Shown here: positions 1 to 10,654 of the stretch, one piece after another
Position numbering within the stretch: the stretch's first letter is position 1
How the letters are laid out: every line of letters starts with the position of its first letter
Origin: Climacium dendroides
Lineage: Eukaryota; Streptophyta; Bryopsida; Hypnales; Climaciaceae
DNA: 64,000 bases
Assembly (NCBI GenBank): GCA_950106755.1
Contig: OX467087.1
Span: forward strand, 8,684,047 to 8,748,046
Reading direction: 5' to 3'
Notes under the pieces: model-generated
The model's input: only the letters and a program-made list of their open reading frames with translations
What the model was told of the DNA's origin: nothing
Databases searched by the model: none
Translations under genes and position numbers: made by a program

Positions 1-2231
1 GCAACCAGTAGTGCTGCTGCTTTCGATCAACGTGCACTCATCAATCGTGCCTTCTTTTGAAATTGTTCGTCGATAGACGGATGTCGCTTGCTGCTGCTGA
101 GTGGCAAGGAAGTTCAGTCCACTGCTGGAGGAGTTGGATCGGCCTCTCAGAAAGAAGTCGGCTCGGAAAGAAGTCGGTAGGATTTCTTTCGCACTGGTGG
201 CGTTCGCAGGGGACGACACGAGGCGCACGGCATCGAGGCCCGCTCGCAGTGAGTGGCACCTTCACTGGACTTGTCTTCTTGGGCGGAGTGGTGACTTCGT
301 TTGCTGGGCACTCGATCTGAAGTCTGGTGACTTTTTCAGTCCTACTTGACCCTTGAGAGTCCGTTTTCGATTCTTTTGTCGTTCTCTTGAAGTTTTCTTT
401 TTAGTGCCTGTAGATATGAGAATCATCTAGTGTTGGAAAAAAGGAGTAGGTTGGTTTTGAGGAAATTGGATTAAGAGCTGAAATTTACTTTAGAGCTGGA
501 GTGTTGTTTGGATGTGGAGGACTGGGTTCCATCACAAGGAGACTCACAGAGGGAGAGGAAGCTCCCGTTGCGTCTTCCGTGTGGTGCAGTGGGATGTTTG
601 GTTTGTTTGATGTACTTGATGCTTGGTGATTGACTTTATGTGTGTAGATTGATTGCAACTAATGAGGGTTGGTCGTTTGATCATTTTGTTATTGTTGCGT
701 GTTGTTACTCTCGCAGTCGTCTATCTGTTCCGTTGATGACAGTGCACCGTATGTGCGGACCGCCGGCTTCCTCGATGATGTCGTCATTGTAGCGTAAGTT
801 CTTTCTGTGTTCAAGAAACGTTTGTTTTTGTTTCTTTGCACTTTGGTATAGCTTTAAGGAAGGGGATTCGTTCCCGTGGTTTGCAGTGGTTTCTGTTGTT
901 AGAATGATCTTTATTTTAATGAGGGTCTGTGTGTTTGAAAGAGAGAGCTTCTCTTGTCACCTCATCAACACAGAGAAGGGGGTGAACAGTTTCTCGTTGG
1001 AGACCTTTTGGCCGCGGATTGGAATCCTCTCAATTTCATTTCTTTTTTGTCCAACTCATGCTATGTTCTTCCTTGATTGTGGTGACACAAGATTTGGCCC
1101 CATCTAATTTACGGAGTATATTTTTTACAATAGGGTCAATCGAGTTGGTCGTTTCGTAGCATGGATCCTTAGTCCTTCAGGGGTGAAGCAGATAATGTGC
1201 CGTTGAGCAATGTTGATATTGAGTGCGCTCTGCTGTTTGAACTGAAGTGTTAACTTTGAAATCTGTTTGTGGTGCAGTGAACATTCCATCTCTCCGTCTT
1301 CGATTCTCTTGTTGTTTTCGGTTTCTTGGAAGTTTTCTTTTGAGTGCCTGTAGATATGGAATTTTTGTCTATTTGGGCACTCATGGGTTCGTGAAGGTTG
1401 ACTCTGACTCATGTGTCTATTGTGTCGGTATTTTCCTTCCTTCTTTATCTGACTAATGGAACGCGGTGTACTGATTTGCAGGTGGAATTTGATTCGGAGG
1501 GAAGTGGTTCCTGCAGATCTGGCATAAGACCTGAAGCGAATCTTCCTTCCTCAATTCTACATTCCGTGTGTATTCTTGCGGTCGGGCATCCATCCCTCGG
1601 TACCTCCAGAATGTTCTTTTAAAATGCGCGAAGATTATCAAATGAAACCTGGCGTCAGAACTGCAACTCACGGCTTCGAAATCTGACTGCACATGAGTAT
1701 GTATTGTTTGATTATTAGGTGCCATCCTGTCCTGTTGCTTGTCATCCTGTGCGCTCCTTTCCTGAACTTGCACCGCTCGTCTTTCGTTGTGAGAGCCGCC
1801 CTTGTTGATATGGAGTGGTGTGACACCGTCAGAGAAGATCACATCCGTGTGAGACACAGGTTTCTTCCTGTAACTTCAGAAGAATCGTTCGTGTGCCCTG
1901 GTCTGAATCTTGTGCGTGAGCGGTCTAGGGAAGAACGGAAACCGGTCCATAGAGGAGATTTGTGTGAATCTTTAAAGGAATTGTTGCTGTTGAGAAGGGC
2001 GTTGGTGGTGGGAGTCAATCTTGAATTGGTTTTAATGAATCTTGTTCAGTTTTTTCATATGACACCTTAGAGTTGGTCACACTTGCCTTGAGAGCATTGG
2101 GTATTCAGGATGCCCACGATTCTCCCGCTAGTTGAAAGCATGGAAGACCTGGAGGAGATGCACAACCCCGAGTGATTCTTATGCGATCTAATGCCATGGC
2201 GCTGTTTTCCAGATATGTAGTGATTTGAAGC
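1..2231 (+). other. Upstream region of the TNL gene, possible 5' leader
   Basis: No recognisable protein is encoded here; the reading frames are short and look like nothing familiar. The first 350 bases are noticeably richer in G and C than the rest. An exon-like block at 717-793 is preceded by an acceptor-like CTCTCGCAG and followed by the strong donor-like GTAAGT, so part of this stretch may be a spliced 5' untranslated leader of the receptor gene that starts at 2232. A roughly 60-bp segment at 361-420 is repeated at about 1294-1360. Whether transcription starts in this window cannot be told from the sequence. Confidence 0.4.
717..793 (+). other. Possible non-coding 5' UTR exon
   Basis: This 77-base block lies between an acceptor-like pyrimidine stretch ending in CAG and a consensus donor (GTAAGT). 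It has no long open frame. The inference that it belongs to the downstream TIR-NBS-LRR transcript rests only on position and strand. Confidence 0.22.
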
Positions 2232-5200
2232 ATGGAACAGGCGAGCACTAGCCTGTCTGCAAGCGATTGCAATGACTATGGGTTAGTAGTAATTGTGATT
2301 TTGTGATTTCTTGCATCATTGCTCATGTCAATAAGTAGGAAGCATCTTGGCTCATGTGATCCTAATAGCCAATGTTGTGATTGTGATTACTACAAATATA
2401 GTGTCAACCTCTATTATGACATAATGTTTAGTTTCTTTTTCAGCATTTATTGATTGGTTGGGAATTTCGTATGCGTGAACAGGAATCACACTTTACAAGC
2501 CAAGCATAAGGTTTTTTTGAGTCATAGTGGTGCCCAAAAAGGGTTTGTGGAACAATTGTGTGTGGACTTGGAGAGATGTGATCGTCACCCATTTTTCGAC
2601 AAGCGTCGGGATTGCTTGCCCATTGGAGAGGATTTTCCAAGGCTCATCTTTGAAGCTATCGAACAATGTGAAGTTGGAGTGGTGGTTCTATCTGAGGAAT
2701 TCTTCACTTCCAAATGGCCCATGTTGGAGTTGGTGGCAATGGCAAATGGCAAAAAGAGGAAGCCAAACTTTACAATATTGCCAATACTCCTTGGCATTTC
2801 ACTTGCACAATGTCGTGATGTAGATAACCATAAGAGGTGGTTGTCATTGTGGCATATTTGGGCTGCCAATGATAGTAGGATTGATGTGAAAGATTGGGCT
2901 GATGCCTTGCGATTGTTTGGCCCAACAAATTCATTGAAGTACAACTTGGAGTTGGGAGAAGTGAAATTTCGAGAAGAGATAGTTGAAGCCATTTGTAAGT
3001 TGGTTCCCCCAAGGACACGATTTGAAGATTCCCATATTCAAGGGAGGTCACGTTTATGCAAGGTATGTTTAAAATCTAGTGATTACAACTCTTTTATCCA
3101 TTGCTTTATCTATATACTTGTTTCCATTGCATGGAGATGCTTTTTTGTTTCAAAATAATTGTGATGTCATTGTGTTGGTGATGATGATTTGTTTTGTTTT
3201 AGTCCATTGATTTTGATCCATTTCCACTTGTCTTGATTCCTAACTAGGTGGTACATGAAAGGATCAAGCAATCCAAAATCTCTTCACTATATGGGGTGCA
3301 TGTAGTAGGCTTATATGGAGTTGGTGGTATTGGAAAAACCACCCTTTGCAAGGCCATGTGTAATGATTTCTCGGAGGAGTGTTGTGGCAAAGTTGCTCAC
3401 ATGGAGTTGGGAAGTCAAAGTGAAGAAGACTTGTTGAAAGAAGTGTTGAGGAGGTTGACAGATATGAATCTTGACTATTTGGGTGCAATGAATGTGGATG
3501 AGGTGAGATGGTAATTGTGAGATTCTTGAGGCACGAATACATTGTTTGATATTGAATATTTGAATTGTGGTTGAGTTTGAGTAGGTTGCCTACAATGGTT
3601 TGCAATTTGCATGTGTGTCGATTTGTTGCACTAATCCTTGGATGTTATGGATGTGCAGTATCGTGATCATCTAAAGAGAGATATGATGAATGTGAGAGTG
3701 TTCTTGACAATTGACAATGTGTCAAGTGCAACATCGAAGCAAGCTTTGACTCTTCTCTGAGCAAACTATGGGCTTGGAAGTGTTGTGTTGGTGACAGCAC
3801 GTTCTTTGAATGAACTATTGTCTTTGAAGATGGATGCAAGTGAATGTATGGAAATGCCAGAGTTGGAGATGGAGGAAGCTATGTCTATATTCCTTTTTCA
3901 TGCTGCATGCATCCCTTCCACCTCCTCAAGTAACAAAGATGACCATGAGTTGATCTCGTTGTGTGTTCAACGATGCTATTTCAAGAAAGGTAATGGCATT
4001 GGTTACCACTACCACCCACTAGCATTGCAAACTTTGGGTGAGTAGTTGGGGTGTGTTGGATTTGATCGAGAACGTTGGTGGTTTCTTTTGCATAAAATTG
4101 ACTTTTTGAACCCCTTTGGAGAACCCCAACATCCTGTATTCACCATCTTGAGAAGAAGTTTTGATGCATTGAATCCTCAAGACCAACTTCTATTCATGGA
4201 TGTGGCTCTATTTGCACCCTATAGTCATCCAAACGACTTTTCTTCAACATTCAAGTGGAATGTTTTTGATTGGTTGGGTATGGTGCATGGAATACCTTTG
4301 AGAAGTGTGATAGAACGGGTGAGTATTTTTTGTAAACCTAATTGTCAATATCTCAACTTTCAATGTTAGTTCCAAAATGGGACAATGAAGTGTCAAGTGT
4401 TATTATTTTAAAATCGTAAGATGAATTATTAGTTGTCTAAGTGGTCCTCAAGGGTCTATGATCTGGGACGAATGTACAGTACACATGACATCCTAGACAT
4501 TTTTCAACTTACTCTATGTATTGAATAGAAAGGCATCCTCAAGGACTTTTGTTTGTGGTTGAGATGTTTATATTTTGAGTTGCAATCTAAGAGCTCTATG
4601 GTATCTCATATAGGATAGATTTGAGTTTGATATACTTTTCAAAATGTTATAATTCTTCTATAGAAGTGTTTGAACCCCCTTTCTATTCCTAGTTGACTTC
4701 CCATGCACCAATTTTATATACTTACACTAGTGTAAGGAATATGATTGTTTTAATTTTTTGGGAGTTGGATAAGAACTTTGAGCAATATATTGTACTTTTG
4801 ATAGTTTTTTTTTTCTTTTGTTTGTTTGCAGTTGGAAAACCTGAAGAGGAAATCAGTATTGGAAAATCTTGGTGATGGGCTTGGTAGGGTTAGCATGCAT
4901 GACTTGTGGCGTGAGTTTGCAAAATTGGAGACAAAAACTGACAAGTTTGAGGAAAGACGATGGATGTTTGAGTGGGACAATTACAATGGTGTTGAAGAAG
5001 GCAATGTGGCCAATGGTGGTCGTTTGATAAATGTGAGGCGGATGTTTTTTTTTAATAAGGGAGTTACAGGATTGGAAGATGTGACTTTTCTTTGTTTCCC
5101 TAGCTTGGCGGTTTTGAAGCTGAGTATAGACTTTGCCAGGGTTTCCACTGTACAAAAGTTGGATTTGACAAGTTTGAAACACGTGAAGAGCTTGGAATTG

Positions 5201-6853
5201 GAATGTGATTTTTACTTTACACAAAGATTCCACCCTTTGATCTCAATTGTTGGACTAGGTTCCTTGTTGAAGCTGGGCTTTCTACGATGGTTGAACATCC
5301 CATCAGGTTCACCTTGCATTGATGAGATTGGCCGTTTGACAAACCTCCAAGTATTGGATTTATATAGATGTGTCCGTTTGCCAGATCTACGCACCCTCAT
5401 TTTGCTACAAGTGGCTTGTTTTCGTGCTAATGACTCGATAACAACCATCACTGGCTTCAGCTCAAATCACACCAACTTGCAGTTCTTGGATTTGAGTTCA
5501 TGTTCGTCGTTGCGAAGTTGCCCAAGTGTGGGTGATTTAGTTGCGTTGCAAGAACTTTGTCTCTATGGTTGTTGCAAGCTCAAGCAAGTACCCAACTTAC
5601 GAAAGTTGAAACAGTTGCGAAAGTTGGATGTGAGCAATTGCGAATTACTACAAGGTTTGCAAGGTTTGGGTGACTTAGTCAATTTACTGGAATTGCATGC
5701 TGGTGGTTGCCTGAGTCTTGAAGAGTTGCCGGATATGCACAAGCTGAGATATTTGAGGATATTGGACCTACAATGGTGCCAACTCATCAAATCACTGCCA
5801 GGTTTAAATGAGTTGGTTTGTTTACAATCCCTTAAAACATTGGGTTGCAAGAATCTCACTCAATTGGCAGATATGCACAAGCTTACAAATCTACAAACTT
5901 TGGAGTGGGATCCATATCGCCCTCTGCAATCAACAGTTGGATTATGCAACCCGATTTCATTTCGAAGTTGGAATATAAGAAATGATGAGCTACATGATGG
6001 ACTTGACTTACACAAGCTTACAAACCTGAAAACGCTCTACATTGCTGGGTGGCAAGGCCAAGGGTTTTCAAGTCTAGCGGAGTTAGTGATGTTGGAATCC
6101 ATCATTCTCAACAATTGTAAGGGTGTATGTGTGTTGCTTGATCTGGAGAGGTTATCAAGGTTGCGTGAGATGGAATTCATCATGTGTGAATTTGAGGATT
6201 TGTCCGGTTTGATAAGCTTGACCAATTTGAAAAAGTTAAAGATCACAAGTTGTGACAAGTTGAAGGCGTTACCGGATCTCCAAGAGCTTACCAATCTAGT
6301 AGAGTTGACGGTCAATGGTTGTGCACGATTGAAGGATCTCCATGGCATCCTTGGACTACAGAATTTGAAAAACCTAAAGGCATGTGGGCATCCATGGCTT
6401 TATAAGAACCTCGGGCTGCACCTTGCTCGACTAACAAATCTCCGAGTTTTGGATGTGTCTGACAGCAGATTTCTGGAGCTACAAGGGTTAGCTGCATGTT
6501 CACATTTGTATAGTTTGTCTTGCAACCGGTGTCCCATCCAGGAGCTTCCAGATTTGGCCAACTTCCCTCAATTGTGCTGGCTCAACTTGCAAGATTGTGT
6601 GAACTTAACAAAGTTGACTTGCACAGGACCTTCTAGTTCAGAATTTTTTCATCTAAACATCTGCGGGTGCATGAAGTTGCAAGCTCTACCAGATCTCACA
6701 AACTCACGGAAGATGCGAATGCTAAATGTTGCCAAGAGTGGCGTGGTGTTGAATGACCAGTTCATTCAAGACATGAAAGCACAATGGCCTAACATTCATT
6801 TGTACACAAAAGAGAATAAATCATCTAGCTACCTTTGTTGGTTATTGTCCTAG
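2232..6853 (+). pseudogene. TIR-NBS-LRR (TNL) immune receptor gene with two in-frame stops
   Basis: Intracellular plant immune receptors of this class sense pathogen effectors and signal through the TIR NADase domain. Model: exons 2232-2281, 2483-3062, 3248-3502, 3659-4318 and 4832-6853, 1,188 codon positions before the final stop. The first intron is phase 2 (GG|G), the rest phase 0; all use GT-AG. Exons 1-2 carry the TIR domain (KVFLSHSGAQKGFVEQ, then FFDKRR, LPIGEDFP and LSEEFF). Exon 3 has the P-loop GVGGIGKTT. Exon 4 has kinase-2-like VFLTIDNV, RNBS-B-like SVVLVTARS and GLPL-like HPLALQTLG. Exon 5 opens with the MHD motif (VSMHDLWREFA), followed by many leucine-rich repeats up to the end. 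A TGA at 3758-3760 and a TAG at 4043-4045 break exon 4, while homology continues in the same frame on both sides of each. That makes it a young pseudogene, or a gene with sequencing errors. The ATG at 2232 was chosen because it joins exon 2 in phase; the exon-2 frame has a stop at 2451 and no ATG of its own. Confidence 0.85.
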
Positions 6854-9800
6854 CAACTATGTCAATACCTCAAGAACAATAGCAATACTTCTCTTAAGGG
6901 TTCTTGTGGGAGTCCTAACATCTATGGAATGGATTGAAAAATGAGATTCTTTTCTTGTGGAAAGAAATGGTACTTAGAGAAATAACTCCAACTTTGTAGT
7001 AATAGTAGTAAGGAGTAGTGTGGGCAAATTTTGATAATTCATAGTTGTGTATGGATAGTTTATGTGGATTTTGCATTTTCTAGATTTGCAACATGTCAGC
7101 TTGTTCATCTCCATGGATATTAATACTAGCTTTTACATTGTGAAAGTGCATTAATTGTGTTTGTTTTCGTAGGAAGAAGACAATGGATTGTAATAATTTT
7201 TTGTTTGCTTGTGTTGTGAAGAAAGTTGATATATTTGAGTGTGGATTAGATACAAAGAGTTTAAACTATCAACAAAGATGTAAGTTGGTACTTGATTGCA
7301 ATATTGTGTAAGTATTTCTATAATTGTGTATTGTTGTGAGGTATGCATATAAGATAGTGGGGATAAATTTGCATGTGTTGACTTTCACCATATCTAATCT
7401 TAAATTCAATGTCATGGTCATTTCGCTCCTTAGAGAACTTCAACAATTTTCTATGATTTAAGATGTCTTGAGTTCCAAAGGGATATGTGGAAATTGAGCT
7501 TGTTGAACTTGATTGAGCCCATGCAATAAATGCAATTTGAACATAGAACTCGCATTTGTCCTTATGCCCTTTTGGCTGTGCTACTGCTAATGATGGGTGG
7601 CATGCTCTTAGCGGATTTCTTTCACGTACCCTTCACTTGGTGCTTTCAACGTTCAACAATACTCTTCTCACAAACATAAAATTTTGGGTGTCATTACTTT
7701 TGCAAGCACGAAGTAGTGGGAGTGTTGAACGAAGTGGGAGAATTCCAAGTGGGCCAAACAATTGGCGTGGGATGCATAATGTGGGCACGTCATTCATGCG
7801 AAGCCTGCGACACTGGCGTGGAGCAATTCTGTCCCAAAGTCATCTTCACCTACAATTCTGTGGATCGAGATGGCTCTGCCACTTACGGAGGCTAATCAGG
7901 TCGACTTGGTCTGCAACCGCAAGTTCGTAAGCCAACTAATGTTATGTATGTTGAATTTAGAGCTTCGCAGATCAAGAAATCAACGGTCACATCCAAAAAT
8001 AGCTTACTTTTCACAACTTCGGCACATTTCCAAAAAGAGATCTCTCCGAGGAACTGGGAGAAAGTGGAGTATTTCCATGTGGCTGCGAAATGTATGCACT
8101 TCAGCATGTTTCCTCGAGTGCTTGCAGCAATTCTACAGGTGCGAAGTATTTTTACCAGAGACAACTATCGACGGTAAGGAAAGCGTGCTCATCCCATATG
8201 GGAAAGACACACTGTGAACAGGGGAAGGGCCTCAGAATTAGTGAGGATTTCGTTGCGACTGTTGGAGCTGCCTGTCGGGAACCATGAGACCCTGTTATGA
8301 AATCTGAAATCTGCACTTCTCCAACCGGACCTAATTAGTAGAGCTCGTTTAGGTTATCAGTTAGGCAACAGAAAATCCAGGTGAACCTCTGAAAGTCCTC
8401 ATTTTCATCAGTTGAACATCACATTTTGGCACCTGAAGTTTGCCCACATAACAAAAAATGATGAGGTTACTTCATAATACTAAACATGTACAGTACACAA
8501 CACATAATGTTGAATTCGTGAAACTGGCTGTATTTCAATACTTTGTCACATTTCAGGACATGGGGTTTGAAACATAAATCCCTACTTGTCCTAGTTTGTG
8601 GCCTGAAATTCGGCCATGGTGAAGACATATGTCAGCATTTGGGGTGCCCGAATCGTGCCAATTGAATGAAATTGCGGATACACGTATCCATTTCTCTGAA
8701 AATGAAGATTAGCTTTCTTGTCCCTAATTTGTGCTGTGCTAATTAAATGGAACAGGTTTGTGCTGCGAATGCCCGAGAATTTACCAGCCTCTGCCACAGC
8801 ACCCCTGTTGTGTGCAGGCATCGGTTTGCCTATCAAGCGCATGCTGCTCAAGTGCGTCCTCATTGACATTACACTGACCAATTACACCATTATGTTTATC
8901 TCCAATTTTTCTGAAAATTTTATTCTATTTTAAGCTTTTTTAAAATTTCCTACAATTTCCACATAGAAAACATTTGGGGAAATCATTTAAAAAAAAATTA
9001 ATTATGACAAAAATAAGTTGAATTTTGGATATATTGCATAGGTGTGTTTTAATATAGAAACTAATGAAGTTTGATCAAACGGGAATATGGAATGTCCCTG
9101 AAGGATTAAATTACAAAAATGATGTAAGCCATATATTATGAGTCCCCACTCTAGCTCAACTCTGAAATTTGTAAATGAGTCGTCGTATGAAGCACAAGCA
9201 GTGCATTCACTGCAGCAAACGATTGTCTTCTTCTTTGCACATTTTCCCAATTGAAACGGTCCCGTGGATTTTCAGGAACGTGATTCATAGCAACTAAGTT
9301 ATGTCAGAGATGTAGCATTCATAAAAATGCTCCACACAACATGCAGGCATTGTATGTGAGCAAATTGGGCTTTCACTTTCATTGGTCCTGGTGGATACGG
9401 GCAAGCAGGGCGGAAATTTGTGGGTGGGAGTCTGATTGGTGACAGTTCTCACAATTAAGAGTCGAACAAGAATGTCTAGACCTACACTTCAGTTGGTTGA
9501 TTGGAGGTCATAGGAAGAAGAGAGGAATTATGACTATAACCACAACAAAGTTGCCTTGAACATCAGCTTTTGCTTTACGATATTACAAATCCTGGTACTG
9601 AGCTATTGACTGCTTTAGAAGGAAAGCTTGAAAGCATGAGCATATCAGTCACCTCTGAAATTGTAAAGAACTCTGAAAGTGAGCCTTACTATTTCAAGTG
9701 CACCTTACTCGATACAACTTCTCTTACAAATGGAATGAACATAAGCTGGAGCACAAACCATTGCATTCAGTTGAATTTGGTGTAAGCTTACACTTTCGAA

Positions 9801-10654
9801 GTAAGCTTACCTCACTGTGATGAAAGTTGATGAAAGTTGTTGGAATATATATAGAACTGCACTTGACCAGTAACTTATGTTTGCACCAATAATATGTGAA
9901 TACTGTTCACCGTTGTGCGACACTCAACTACCCCGAAACACACTGAAACCATTGCGAGGCATTGGAGTATGTCTCGGATCACCTTCAAGTCAAAAGTTCA
10001 AAAACAATACCTAAGTTCAGAGACAGCGAGAGCAGAGTTTCAGCGTGAACCAAATTGCTTGTGGAGTTTAGGCAGGCCAACTTCTGATTATTGAGGTGAT
10101 GAAAATAGCCCAGATTTTAGTATCCGTTCATATCCACCCCCAAGTTAGAACGCCGCTGAATGCAGTTAGTAGTTTCTCAATCTGGAAAGAAAAGCGCCCT
10201 CAGGGATCGAAAATATAGATTCATACAAACCTGATATCCAACAACTAGTTCAAGAGCTATGCTACTCCCATGGAGATCATGACGATGCATTGGAATCCAC
10301 ATATGTAACTGACGAGCAGGACTGAATATTACACATCGTCAAAACAATCATCAGTGAGCTTACGCTATCCAACTAAGCACAACAAAGGACATATTAAATA
10401 TTCTCATCATTTGGCCTTTCTCTGTGTCTTAACATCAACCTTTCACAGGATTTAAAAAATTCATATCCTCGCCAGGGAAGATTTGGCATTACAACCTATT
10501 GTAACCCACAGCAGTTTCAGTACCTGTCCAAACCTTCATTTGTTGAATTTGAAGGAGGAAGACTACAAGTTGAGGATGCCCTCGATAAATGACCTCAGCT
10601 GACTTCATCACACCCCACTTTTATAACCGTTCATTACCCGCTAAATTTGTATCT
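6854..10654. other. AT-rich intergenic region with no recognised gene
   Basis: The first few hundred bases are probably the 3' untranslated region of the TNL gene. The block 7550-8300 has a more even base composition and open frames of up to 124 codons, but I recognise no protein and see no consistent exon chain. Short palindromic words (GTAAGCTTAC twice, near 9783 and 9801) and a tandem GATGAAAGTT pair lie near 9780-9840. The part next to 10654 probably holds the 3' untranslated region of the minus-strand KH gene. Confidence 0.45.

Noticed and set aside
57..349. Two overlapping open frames of 82-87 codons at the left edge
   Set aside because: They overlap each other in different frames, show no recognisable domain and fit a GC-rich leader better.
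2433..2443. Strong acceptor TTTCTTTTTCAG before the TIR exon
   Set aside because: Using it puts a TGA at 2451 in the TIR frame. The AG at 2482 joins the 2232 ATG exon in phase.
2585..2992. Long antisense open frames within the TIR exon and other real exons
   Set aside because: They are shadows of the true coding frames and have no independent support.
4038..4070. A 33-base intron that would remove the second TNL stop in frame
   Set aside because: Donor and acceptor words and phase fit, but 33 bases is far below the size of plant introns and it would delete conserved coding sequence.
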